From: a virus
Strand: one strand, 5' to 3'
Length of the DNA stretch: 37,791 nt
Virus record (IMG/VR): IMGVR_UViG_3300047470_000134
Coordinates: 1 to 37,791 of that record
Positions 29,897 through 37,791 of the stretch are shown one piece after another. The stretch's first letter is position 1; each line of letters begins with the position of its first letter. The notes under the pieces were generated by a model. That model was not told the DNA's origin. It saw only the letters and a program-made list of their open reading frames with translations, and did no database searches. The translations under genes and the position numbers were made by a program.

Positions 29897-32242
29897 TTAC
29901 TTGACGACGTTCTTTGCCGTGATATCCGCCAGTAGCGTGCCGACCACGTTGGCAAGCTGCGGCAAGGTTACGGTCGTGGAGTCAAATGTGCGCAATGTGG
30001 AGCTAATCGTTGCCGCAAAGTCAGGTTCGTTCTGCACGGTGTTGATGTACCCGTTCTGCGCGAAGTGGTTCCTGAACTGGTAGATCACTGCCGAGTTACC
30101 GCCATCAATGCGGAATCGCTTGGTGGTGGTGGTTCCGTAGGTACCTTCTATGTGCCAGCGGTTTCGTGGGTCAGCGTCATACACCAGGTAGTTGCCGAGC
30201 GCGTCAGCCGAAGGGAATCGAATGCCGTTGTTCCTGAAGTACACCGTCGGGTTAGCCAGTTGGCTTGGAATGCCAGCAGCCCCAGGCGCGTAAATAAGGA
30301 TTGGCGATCTGTTGTCGTCGTTAACCCCGGAAAGGCCAGGGTTCAGGAAATCGTTGTTTTCGATCTGCATTATCCCGTAAAGCGATGTAGCGATAGCGCA
30401 GAAGCGAGTGGAACGGATTGAGTTGTTGGTAATGCGGCCTGACAAGTCACGGCCAAAGATCCCGTACGTGGAGCCCTCAATGTCGTTATTAGAAATATCG
30501 ACATCAACCAGCCTGTCTATTCCCATTGAGTTGTTTACACATCCTCGGGAGACGTTGTGTTTTATTGAAGCGCCACGGTTATAAATCTCTCGACCGTCAG
30601 ACAGCGAACTGCTGACAACAAGGATGTCGTAGCCATTGGTATCGAAGTTGTTGTTGTGGATCATGGTCCCCTTCCTGAAGGTTAGGGGGTCTACTTGCCA
30701 TTTTACGGAGTTGAACGCCACGTCAGAGTTCGCCACCGCGCAAATCCACAGGATACTTAAATACTGCACCTTCTGGCCTGGCACATACGAAGTTCCCGAC
30801 ACCCACAAAGGCGCGATGTTGAAGCCGGAATAGTTTTCGAACTGGGTCTTCACGCCAGCCTGGTAGCAATTCCTGAAGGTGTTGTTCATCACCATAAAGC
30901 CATCGTTCTCGATGCCATACACCCCGTGCTGGCCGAGAATAGGGCCGATGTCGTTACCCATGATCTGACAGGTTCGGGTTTGTACCGTCTGGATTCCGAA
31001 CGCGGTATCCCAGATACGATTATTCAGAAATGTATCGTTATAGATCCAGCCAAGCGCGTTGTTCTTTGGCTGGCACATGATGCCGAAGTCGGAGCCGTTG
31101 CCCTGGTTGCCTTGGCCTACCGGGTCGATGTAGGGGTAACCAATGCCTTTGATGTTGCAGTTCTTGACGGTCTTTGTCGGTACGCCGAACATCACCACGC
31201 AGCCACCGGCATGATCCCGGCCGCGCAAGCCATCCACCACGATTTCATCACCGCCGTCGAAACACACCGCCGCCACGCCGTTGTAGCTGGAACTGGCGCC
31301 GTTGTATTCACCTGCCGCGCCGCCACGACCGAAGAAGCGACCACGCCTTACTTCTGTGCCGAAGTGTTCCGTAAATCGCAGCGTCTGCTTGAAGTTCTGC
31401 TGCTGGTAGAGGTTGGCGCCCTTCAGATTGATCTGGCAGTCGGTGCGCGTCGGGAAGGTGATCTGGCCATTGATCAAATAATTTCCTTCAGCCTTAAACC
31501 TTCCGCCACTTGGCAGAGCATTCGCCGCTGCTTGCCAGGCGGCCGTGTCGGCGGCTGCGTTGCCCACACCGACCGCGCCAGCCACAGGGAACTGCTCGGG
31601 CCGAATGATCTTGCCGATGGTCTTGGAGAGCGAAACACCGGCATGCCCGACGACATCAGAGCCATTGGCGCCGCCAATATCCTGCACCACATGCGGCAGC
31701 CCATCGGCGCCGGTGATGTAGATGTTCGCTGAGTTGTTGATAGGCCCTGTGATGGCCTCAAGGATCTCAGTGATATAGGTCTGCGTGTAACGCTTGTTGA
31801 CTGCGTCCTGCGGGTTTATTGGGTCGCCAAGGTCTGCAAGACGGTTTTGCTTTGCTCGGTATGCCCCAAGCCCATCGATGTCATTGGGTCCAAGAATCGG
31901 CGAGCGACTGCTGTACCGGTCAAGTTGTTTGAGCGCTTGCCAAATACGATCAAAGTCGCGATTGAGCGTGCCGGAAAGGAGGTCCCCGTTGTTTTGATAG
32001 TCCGTAAGCCTTTGTATCGGAACTTCGAGATAGAGGAACAGATCGCCTGTTGGTGGGATCGTGAAGGTGATTGCGCTGGTAGGCAGACCAATACCCACAT
32101 GCACGTAGCCGGAGGTCAGGAGCACGCCGTTCAGAAGAACCTTCAGGTCGCCCGCTTCGATAACCAAAAATGGGACGGCGTAGGTTAGGGAGACGCCATT
32201 GGCGGCGTATCGTTTTTCGGTAGGTCCCGGCTGAACTGCCAT
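29897..32242 (-). CDS. tailspike with T7 gp17-like N-terminus and beta-helix body
   Basis: A 781-residue protein. Residues 1-150 are a T7 tail-fibre-type adaptor (EKRYAANGVSLTYAVPFLVI to DYQNNGDLLSGTLNRDFDRI). Residues about 230-660 carry repeated short strands with Asn/Gly turns (NNTFRNCY, NNNFDTNGY, SNNDIEGS, NNSIRS) typical of a right-handed beta helix that binds or cleaves surface polysaccharide. Residues 478-517 (PLWVSGTSYVPGQKVQYLSI then Cys) look like an inserted carbohydrate-binding loop. AAGGGG precedes the ATG at 32242. Confidence 0.88.
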   Translation of the reverse strand: MAVQPGPTEKRYAANGVSLTYAVPFLVIEAGDLKVLLNGVLLTSGYVHVGIGLPTSAITFTIPPTGDLFLYLEVPIQRLTDYQNNGDLLSGTLNRDFDRIWQALKQLDRYSSRSPILGPNDIDGLGAYRAKQNRLADLGDPINPQDAVNKRYTQTYITEILEAITGPINNSANIYITGADGLPHVVQDIGGANGSDVVGHAGVSLSKTIGKIIRPEQFPVAGAVGVGNAAADTAAWQAAANALPSGGRFKAEGNYLINGQITFPTRTDCQINLKGANLYQQQNFKQTLRFTEHFGTEVRRGRFFGRGGAAGEYNGASSSYNGVAAVCFDGGDEIVVDGLRGRDHAGGCVVMFGVPTKTVKNCNIKGIGYPYIDPVGQGNQGNGSDFGIMCQPKNNALGWIYNDTFLNNRIWDTAFGIQTVQTRTCQIMGNDIGPILGQHGVYGIENDGFMVMNNTFRNCYQAGVKTQFENYSGFNIAPLWVSGTSYVPGQKVQYLSILWICAVANSDVAFNSVKWQVDPLTFRKGTMIHNNNFDTNGYDILVVSSSLSDGREIYNRGASIKHNVSRGCVNNSMGIDRLVDVDISNNDIEGSTYGIFGRDLSGRITNNSIRSTRFCAIATSLYGIMQIENNDFLNPGLSGVNDDNRSPILIYAPGAAGIPSQLANPTVYFRNNGIRFPSADALGNYLVYDADPRNRWHIEGTYGTTTTKRFRIDGGNSAVIYQFRNHFAQNGYINTVQNEPDFAATISSTLRTFDSTTVTLPQLANVVGTLLADITAKNVVK

Positions 32243-32267
32243 TTTTTAGCCCCTTGGTGGTGGCGGG

Positions 32268-33893
32268 CTAGTAGTCCACTTGAACCTCATGCACGCCCGC
32301 ATCTGGGCGCCAATCGTCCCGCCGGGCCTCTGTCGGTTTCCCGACTATTCGCCCAATGCGTACAGGGGTTTGGCTGATGGCGCCGGCGCCGGAGTCGATG
32401 AAGTCATCGTCCTGATTGGTGAGTGCCGGATTGAAGTCGCGCATCTGGTCCCAGATCGTGCGCAGTACGTCGACGTGCGCCCACAGGAAGCGGGCCGACA
32501 GCGGCGACTCGAAGGCGTCGAGGATGCGCTTCTGCTTGTTGGTGCTGCTGTGTTCCTCCCCTACCCCACAACCGGTGCCCTTCAAGGCCTGCTTGAGGAT
32601 CGACGGGGCAAAGCCACCGGGGCCGTTGGTTTCGATGATCACCCGGGGGATCTGGTACTTGATCACCAACTCGCGGATCTGGTGCACCTGGCCGCCCGTG
32701 ATGCGATCGCGGCTATCGAACTCGGCAATTTCCCCGGTCAGGCCCTCGGCAATGTGCCAATAGAGCTGGCCGCGCGCATCGGTCAGCAGCAGCGAGAACG
32801 CCGAGGCATCGGACTTGATCTTGCCCAGCGAGCAGTCCCAATACGCCACCGCGCCGACGATCTGGGTTGACCCCAAGAACATGGCCGCCGCGCCGTTGGC
32901 GTAGCGCATGACTGGCTGAACGTCGTACGGGATGATCCGCGCCGGGTCCAAACGAACCTCCGTGACGGGCTTCGAGTGGAGCTGATACTGCGAATCCCAT
33001 TCGTTGATGGTCTTGGTCTTGAACCGGCGGTTCGCCAACTCTGCCGCGTTGAAGCGATCAGGCCAGGCGCTGCCGGCGTAGCAATCGACCAACGTGCAGG
33101 GTGGTGTAAAGAAGGCAATTCCGGTTTTTGTCAGTTGATAGTCTTTGCCTAGGACCAGAACCCACGAGTGCTTCCCGATGCCGGAGAACACAACGTCCGG
33201 AACAAACGGCACGTCGTAGGCATTGAGCTTGGCCTCTTCAATGCGGTGTTCCTGGGCAAACATGCGGATGGTCAGGCAGTCCGCCCCCAACCCTTCTACC
33301 TCGTCGTACAGGCTGTCATGAGTGTGGGGCGTACCAATGAAGAGCTGGCGGGCACCGGGCACCATGATGTGGATCTGCTCGCCCAGCCTGTACCGCATCT
33401 TCTCCCGCGCCTCGGGAGTGCCGATGTTGCTAGGCACCTCGACGTCGTCGTTCTGACATTCGTCGGCACGGGCGGATGTCACGTTCGACAGAATCCCCCT
33501 GGCGTACATGCTGGCGTTGCGGCTGTCGATGGCGCCCAGCACCCACCATTGCTCAATGCCGCCCTGGTTGGCGGACAGCAAATGGCGCGTCAGCGGGTGA
33601 TTGCGCAAGACGTTCTGGGTATCGCGGCTGGTCTTGTAAGCAGTTGGGTTCGATTCCGACTGGTGCAGAATTCGATAGGTCGGGTCGCAGTAGTAGCGCC
33701 AAGCGTTGTACACGGCCAGCAATGTGGACTTGCCGAAGCCACGGAAACAGCGAAGCACCGCGAGGTTTTCACGGTGCTCCAGCCAATAGCAGGCCCGGAC
33801 GTGAATGTCCGGTACCGCCCAACGCATGCGCTTCGCCCATATAAGGAAGAAGACCAGCAAAGAGACTTTCGCAGCTGGCGGCTCAGTGGACAT
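32268..33893 (-). CDS. terL: terminase large subunit
   Basis: A 541-residue protein. Walker A RGFGKST is at residues 51-57, a Walker B-type ADE is at 143-145, and the nuclease domain shows D353 (VAYWDCS), the ETNGPGG motif at 421-427 and DDDFIDSGAG at 496-504. The motor pumps DNA through the portal and cuts the concatemer. The gene overlaps TerS by 11 bases. The coding sequence near its end contains repeated hairpin copy 4, so the element also encodes GRIVGKPT. Confidence 0.92.
   Translation of the reverse strand: MSTEPPAAKVSLLVFFLIWAKRMRWAVPDIHVRACYWLEHRENLAVLRCFRGFGKSTLLAVYNAWRYYCDPTYRILHQSESNPTAYKTSRDTQNVLRNHPLTRHLLSANQGGIEQWWVLGAIDSRNASMYARGILSNVTSARADECQNDDVEVPSNIGTPEAREKMRYRLGEQIHIMVPGARQLFIGTPHTHDSLYDEVEGLGADCLTIRMFAQEHRIEEAKLNAYDVPFVPDVVFSGIGKHSWVLVLGKDYQLTKTGIAFFTPPCTLVDCYAGSAWPDRFNAAELANRRFKTKTINEWDSQYQLHSKPVTEVRLDPARIIPYDVQPVMRYANGAAAMFLGSTQIVGAVAYWDCSLGKIKSDASAFSLLLTDARGQLYWHIAEGLTGEIAEFDSRDRITGGQVHQIRELVIKYQIPRVIIETNGPGGFAPSILKQALKGTGCGVGEEHSSTNKQKRILDAFESPLSARFLWAHVDVLRTIWDQMRDFNPALTNQDDDFIDSGAGAISQTPVRIGRIVGKPTEARRDDWRPDAGVHEVQVDY
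32332..32349 (-). repeat. late-unit hairpin element, copy 4 (inside terL, before tailspike)
   Basis: Plus-strand GTCGGTTTCCCGACTATT. It lies within the last codons of terL and 89 bases before the tailspike ATG. Conservation inside a reading frame shows that the DNA or RNA sequence, not spacing alone, is selected. Confidence 0.9.
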
Positions 33894-34218
33894 GACCGCC
33901 CTTGCTCGCTCGCTCCAGCAGCGCCATGGCCTGGCGCTCAGCCTGAGCGACCTCGTCGTCGAGCTCCCTTTCTTCTTCGCCTATGGATGGATCTTTATCC
34001 CTCGTCAGGGTGGCGGTGATGTTCATCACCTTGACCAGCAGCGTCATGGTGGCGGCTGCGTTTTTCTTGCTCCAATAGCGATTCCCTCGCTCTTCCTGGG
34101 TCAGCTCATTAGCGACCTTCCCTTCCCCTGGCCACGTTGCTGGATTGGCCTCATCGATGACGACTTCAGCCAGGCTCTCGGACAAAGCCTGTAGGCGTGC
34201 GATCTGATCAAGTCTCAT
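33883..34218 (-). CDS. terS: terminase small subunit (probable)
   Basis: A 111-residue helical protein directly before terL, overlapping it by 11 bases and starting in the stop of the 847-residue gene (ATGA). It has an N-terminal helix (ARLQALSESLAEVVIDEAN), a WSKKNAAATMTLLVKVMNI helix and an acidic C-terminal helix. Position and size fit the DNA-recognition subunit; sequence similarity alone is not decisive. Confidence 0.7.
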   Translation of the reverse strand: MRLDQIARLQALSESLAEVVIDEANPATWPGEGKVANELTQEERGNRYWSKKNAAATMTLLVKVMNITATLTRDKDPSIGEEERELDDEVAQAERQAMALLERASKGGHVH

Positions 34219-36758
34219 GTTCTTGCTCCCACGGCTGCACCAGGATTCGGGGCGCGATCTGGCGAGGTCTCGCCCGGCTCCCACCAATACGATTGTTTGA
34301 ATTCCTTCTTGGCCCGCTGCTTCATCCGGCGCAGATACCCGGGCGAGAAGTATTCCTGCATCTGGTTGAAGATCAGGTGGTCGGTAGCCGCCTTCGTGTA
34401 CCAGAGGTTCGCCGCCGGCAAGTGACTCTTGGCCAGCTTCACCAGCTTGGCGCCGGTCTGATTGACCTCGCCGGCTGCAGCGTTGTCCTTGAGTTTGAAC
34501 ACCTGCTCGATGTCGCCAGCAATGGGGCCGCCAAGGGCTGCCAGCGGTGAGCTACCGCCCTGCGAGTTGTCGGAAAACAGGAAGTCGCCGTACAAGCCCA
34601 TCGCCCCGCCCTTGAGCATGGAGGCAATGCCAAAGCGCAGACCGGGCACCCCAAGCGTTCCGTCGTCGGTGATGTTCTTCGGGTCGCGGCCGCTGGCCAC
34701 TTCATTGAGCTGAATGGCCATGCCACCCAAAACGGTGGTGCTGGCGACCAAAGTGCCCAGATACCCTGCCTTGCCCCAGCCTTCCTGTGCCATGCCGCGT
34801 TGAACGTGCCGCATCACCATGCCGATGGAGAAGCTCTTGAACTGCCAGAACGATCGCAACAGTTCGCCTTTGACGGTCCCACGCTCAACACCACCGTGCA
34901 TCATTGCCTTCTCACGGGCGCCGGGCTCAATGATTGCCATGTTGGTTTCATCCAGCACAGTGCCAAGCAGCTTGGTGGCGGCCTGATCTTTCAGCCGTTG
35001 CGGGGTTGTGTTGAGCTGTCTTGCCATTTGCACCAGGTCGGCGTTCGGGATGCGGTAGATGCTGTTCGCCGTCAGCACGGTGTCGCCCACGCCTCGCCAG
35101 TCCTCCGGCTCTGCCATCCGCCATATTGACCAGTCAGTCTCGGTGACGCCCTGGCCAAGCAGGCGCTTGCTGTCTGCCGGGTCCATGGCTGCAATGGTCG
35201 GGTGCCGGCGTGACATGTCGCCGATGGTGTCCATCATGGTGGCGCCGAAAGCCCGCTGTGTGCCGGCGGTCAATGCGTTGAGGCCGGACGCCTGCATCAC
35301 CTTGCTGGCGGCGGTCTGCGAGAACTTCGATACCTTGCCCGATATCTGCTCAGTGCTGCCCAGGCCGTCAGCGCCCCAACGGTTCAGGCTGCCGATCAAT
35401 TGATTCAGGCCAAGGCCTGCGCGCTGCGCCATACGACGATCCCCAGCACTGGCCGGATTGAGCATGCGGATCTCGTTGGCGAAGACCTGCATTACGGGCA
35501 TGCCGTTCATGGATGCGGTAAGGCCAAGAGTTCCTTGGTCGGTAACGGACGTGAGAACAGCGGAGCCCAGCCGACTGGCAACGTTGAGTGCACGGTAAGT
35601 CTCGAAGCCGTTGGCCAGCGCAGCGGATGCCGGTGGCTCGCGAGTTCCGGCCACTTCCTCGTAAAGGTGTTCGATCTTGCGGCGTTGCTTGGCAGCCTTG
35701 TCGGCTTGCTTTGGGTCTGCCTCGATGGTGACCTTCTGCCCCTCATCTAGGAAGTAACGCATCTGGTTGTTCGGGTTCGGGCCGAGGTTTTCGACCAGGG
35801 AGATATCACGCGATGCACGATCGATGTGGCCGATCAGCAGCTCCAGCAGATTGCGTTCACCGTATGCCTTCTGGGCAGCGATGAAGCTTTCGGCATCCTT
35901 GTAGTGGATCTGCCGCGACTCGCTCCCACGGTTGGCGCGCATACCGTTGCCGGCGACGTTGCCCGGCTCCAGCTTGTTTACGCCGCCAGTGGCCAGCGTG
36001 GTCCATGCGTGACTGAGGAAGTCAGTCAGTTCGGCATCATTCATGGGCGAGCCGTCTTCTTTCATGTACTTGGCACGGTTGGCCCACTGCATATGGTCGC
36101 GCACCCACGTGGCCTGGTCCTTGGCCACCTTCACTTGGGAGTGGTCGCGAGGCATCGACCAATCCTCCAGAAACCCGACGTCGCCGCCGGCGCGGTTGAA
36201 GCGCTGACGCAGCTGCTCGGTGACATCCTTGAACTGTTTGGCGGCGGTCTTGGCCGCCGGCACACCTGAGTCTTCTCCGTGCAGCTCGCGCACCAAGGCC
36301 AAGTTGCCGGCCTCGTCTTGAAACAGGCCCATGAACTTGCCCTTGGTCACGTCGATGACATCGAGCATGCGGCTCAGCGCATCGTCGCGGATCGCCCGGG
36401 TTGCGGACTCAATCGACAGGATGCCGCTCTTGCCGTCGCTGGAGAACGCCAGCATTCGGTCGAGCCCTTCGAGGGGCTGGTCCGGGAAACGCTTCATGTA
36501 ACTGTCGATGCGGTCGTGGGCCATGATCGTCAGGGCCACCCGCTTTTTCTTCAGCTGCTGCTCGGCCACCAGCTCCTGCGCAGACTTGGTGGCAGCGTCG
36601 CTGAGTCGATCGGAGGATGTCTTGGATTGCCAGGTGGTGTCGGTCTGGGCAAGTTGGCGCATGTTGCGGCGCAGCCTGTCCTCGATGCCCTGAATCTCCG
36701 GCTGGGTGAGGGATCGGCCAATGGCCTGGGTGACGGCTTGAATACATTCGGCGCGCAT
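34215..36758 (-). CDS. large internal virion / ejection protein D
   Basis: An 847-residue, mainly helical protein with a charged N-terminal coiled coil (residues about 18-75) and a hydrophobic Gly/Met-rich segment near 690-740 that could touch membranes. It opens the packaging unit, upstream of terS. By order and size it is the largest internal protein, like the C-terminal part of T7 gp16; no transglycosylase motif was found. A strong AGGAGGT site precedes the ATG at 36758, and hairpin copy 5 is 46 bases upstream. Confidence 0.65.
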   Translation of the reverse strand: MRAECIQAVTQAIGRSLTQPEIQGIEDRLRRNMRQLAQTDTTWQSKTSSDRLSDAATKSAQELVAEQQLKKKRVALTIMAHDRIDSYMKRFPDQPLEGLDRMLAFSSDGKSGILSIESATRAIRDDALSRMLDVIDVTKGKFMGLFQDEAGNLALVRELHGEDSGVPAAKTAAKQFKDVTEQLRQRFNRAGGDVGFLEDWSMPRDHSQVKVAKDQATWVRDHMQWANRAKYMKEDGSPMNDAELTDFLSHAWTTLATGGVNKLEPGNVAGNGMRANRGSESRQIHYKDAESFIAAQKAYGERNLLELLIGHIDRASRDISLVENLGPNPNNQMRYFLDEGQKVTIEADPKQADKAAKQRRKIEHLYEEVAGTREPPASAALANGFETYRALNVASRLGSAVLTSVTDQGTLGLTASMNGMPVMQVFANEIRMLNPASAGDRRMAQRAGLGLNQLIGSLNRWGADGLGSTEQISGKVSKFSQTAASKVMQASGLNALTAGTQRAFGATMMDTIGDMSRRHPTIAAMDPADSKRLLGQGVTETDWSIWRMAEPEDWRGVGDTVLTANSIYRIPNADLVQMARQLNTTPQRLKDQAATKLLGTVLDETNMAIIEPGAREKAMMHGGVERGTVKGELLRSFWQFKSFSIGMVMRHVQRGMAQEGWGKAGYLGTLVASTTVLGGMAIQLNEVASGRDPKNITDDGTLGVPGLRFGIASMLKGGAMGLYGDFLFSDNSQGGSSPLAALGGPIAGDIEQVFKLKDNAAAGEVNQTGAKLVKLAKSHLPAANLWYTKAATDHLIFNQMQEYFSPGYLRRMKQRAKKEFKQSYWWEPGETSPDRAPNPGAAVGART

Positions 36759-36796
36759 GGCCTACCTCCTTCAGGGATGGAGGCAAGCCTACGGAG

Positions 36797-36824
36797 TTGA
36801 TACAGTCGGTTTCCCGACTATTTT
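36797..36824 (+). promoter_or_regulatory. possible lipoprotein-moron promoter
   Basis: Plus-strand -35 TTGATA (36797-36802), 16-base spacer, -10 TATTTT (36819-36824), 16 bases before the lipoprotein ATG. Repeated hairpin copy 5 fills the spacer, so a protein binding the palindrome would affect this promoter. Confidence 0.45.
36805..36822 (-). repeat. late-unit hairpin element, copy 5 (before ejection protein D)
   Basis: Plus-strand GTCGGTTTCCCGACTATT, identical to copies 1 and 4. It lies between the divergent lipoprotein gene and the 847-residue gene, 46 bases before the latter. Confidence 0.9.
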
Positions 36825-36840
36825 TCACCACGGAAGATCA

Positions 36841-37272
36841 ATGAAAATACTCCCGGTCATCACGTTGTCTTTCCTCGCTCTGGCCGGTTGCTCCAGCCAA
36901 AACGTTCATCAATACGGATCTGTCAGTCAAACCGAGAAGACCATAACCGTGCCCGCTGGATCGGCCGGGCTTCTCGGCATGCTGAAAACTGAACTGCAAC
37001 AGTCGGGCTGGAAGATGAATGTCCATCGTGGGCCCTCTGTAACAGAGGGAAGCGTTGGCAAAGAAACAAGAACAGAGCAAATCGACACCTTCAATACCCG
37101 ATACTCGCTCAGCGTTCGCTTCAATCAGTACGACACCTGCATTAAGGATTTCAAGGGTTACTCAAACTTTGACATCTCAATGATCGACAACGATACCGGG
37201 TCGGAAGTATTCACACTTGATGGCTCTGGCTGTGATAGCGATACAGTCAAGAAATTCAAGTCAATGCTCTAA
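36841..37272 (+). CDS. lipoprotein, moron-type
   Basis: A 143-residue protein with a lipoprotein signal: MKILPVITLSFLALAGCSSQ, with the LAGC lipobox and Cys17 as the lipidated residue; Ser at +2 favours outer-membrane sorting. The mature part is beta-rich with two more cysteines (C101 and C132) that may pair. It is transcribed against the surrounding late genes and has its own presumed promoter. Phage lipoproteins of this kind often block receptors or exclude superinfecting phages; this is inference. GGAAG precedes the ATG at 36841. Confidence 0.75.
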   Translation: MKILPVITLSFLALAGCSSQNVHQYGSVSQTEKTITVPAGSAGLLGMLKTELQQSGWKMNVHRGPSVTEGSVGKETRTEQIDTFNTRYSLSVRFNQYDTCIKDFKGYSNFDISMIDNDTGSEVFTLDGSGCDSDTVKKFKSML

Positions 37273-37791
37273 CCCGCCCCACGTTGCAAGAAGCAAGCGG
37301 CAGCAGCAGCAAAGCCCCGCGATTCTTCCTGGGCCCTGACGATATCGGCATCAGCCTGTGCCAGCATTTCCCGTGCAGACACAGTGATAGGGTTGCCGTC
37401 AGCGTCCATGGCACCCGTGGCTAGGCGCATGTCATCCACTCGACTCAGGATCTCGTCTGCAACATGAATGACCGGGTCGTTGTCGACTGGCTCACCCTTC
37501 GGTTGCGTCAGGGCATCCGGCTCGGCTGTCGGCTTGTCTGGCGTGCCGGATTTTGCCGGTTCTGATGCAGCTTTACCCGCTTTCGATGCGCTTTTACCCG
37601 CTACTGGTGCAGTTTCTGCCTGTTTCGGTGCAGAAATATCCAACGGCTTGGCCTGCAATGTCGGCTCAGCACGCTCGATATCGTCAAGGATGCGGCGGAT
37701 TTCCTGTTGTGCAGCCTGAGCCATGGTCAGTTGGGTGTTGGCTTCGGCCACGCCGGCAGCGAGTGGCTTTTTCTCGAACCCCTGAATAATA
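37269..37791 (-). CDS. internal virion (ejection) protein C, C-terminal part
   Basis: This is the continuation of the gene that enters from base 1 of the circle. Bases 37665-37791 repeat bases 1-127, and unique sequence runs from 37664 to the TAG at 37269. The C-terminus contains a low-complexity Ala/Lys/Ser linker (37540-37630) built from imperfect copies of a short AGK/SAK unit, then an acidic helical tail. The end meets the convergent lipoprotein gene, overlapping it by about four bases. A GTG at 37751 could be read as a start, but the frame is open upstream through the junction, so that start is not real. Confidence 0.75.
   Translation of the reverse strand, partial: IIQGFEKKPLAAGVAEANTQLTMAQAAQQEIRRILDDIERAEPTLQAKPLDISAPKQAETAPVAGKSASKAGKAASEPAKSGTPDKPTAEPDALTQPKGEPVDNDPVIHVADEILSRVDDMRLATGAMDADGNPITVSAREMLAQADADIVRAQEESRGFAAAAACFLQRGAG
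37665..37791. repeat. terminal redundancy, right copy
   Basis: Exact second copy of bases 1-127. Joining base 37664 to base 1 keeps the minus-strand internal virion protein gene open without any frame change, which supports circularity. Confidence 0.95.

Noticed and set aside
37269-37751. Separate 160-residue gene at the right end
   Set aside because: It is the C-terminal part of the gene that continues from base 1; the apparent GTG start is an internal Val codon.
1-37791. CRISPR array, diversity-generating retroelement, tRNA genes, IS elements
   Set aside because: No evenly spaced repeats with unique spacers, no reverse transcriptase or template/variable repeat pair, no full cloverleaf and no transposase were seen. 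The BPP-1-like head genes prompted the retroelement search.

Overview
The window is a complete temperate podophage or prophage genome, probably from a Pseudomonas-like gammaproteobacterium. The host is an inference from the GC-rich, codon-biased genes and the family mix; nothing in the sequence names it. The first 127 bases recur exactly as the last 127 (37665-37791). The molecule is therefore a closed circle of 37,664 bp cut open inside a virion gene, and that gene reads through the junction as one 641-residue frame.

Layout. (1) Minus-strand early/replication block, 17084 down to 13722: Cro, a CII-like activator, O-like and P-like replication proteins, a RusA-type resolvase and small unknowns. 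The O-like gene carries two clusters of phased GTGAC iterons, the likely origin. (2) Lysis block, 13631 to 12549: two holin-like membrane proteins and a virion-type muralytic protein. (3) Minus-strand morphogenesis block in T7 order: small head proteins, portal, Bbp19-like protein, scaffold, major capsid, head protein, tail tubular A and B, a GNAT acetyltransferase, three internal (ejection) proteins, then through the junction a fourth ejection-type protein, TerS, TerL and a beta-helix tailspike. (4) attP and a tyrosine integrase at 29.9-28.3 kb. (5) Plus-strand immunity genes (repressor and a small membrane protein, 17189-18089). (6) Plus-strand recombination/accessory operon, 18762-28348: PD-(D/E)XK nuclease with a probable Fe-S cluster, RecT, SMC/Rad50-like ATPase, DEDDh exonuclease, C5 cytosine methyltransferase, Lar-like protein and an AlpA-like regulator.

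Two genes run against their neighbours and look like morons: a membrane protein resembling putative abortive-infection proteins (25774-26481) and a lipoprotein (36841-37272). No phage RNA polymerase, N protein, CRISPR array, tRNA gene or reverse transcriptase was seen.

The genome is a mosaic of lambda-style lysogeny and replication with T7-style virion genes. The most striking unexplained signal is an 18-base element, GTCGGTTTCCCGACTATT on the plus strand, present five times in one orientation. One copy stands before each of five late gene groups. Read in the direction of late transcription it forms a five-pair hairpin, with a GAAA loop in three copies. It is a candidate phage-specific late regulatory or RNA-processing site.
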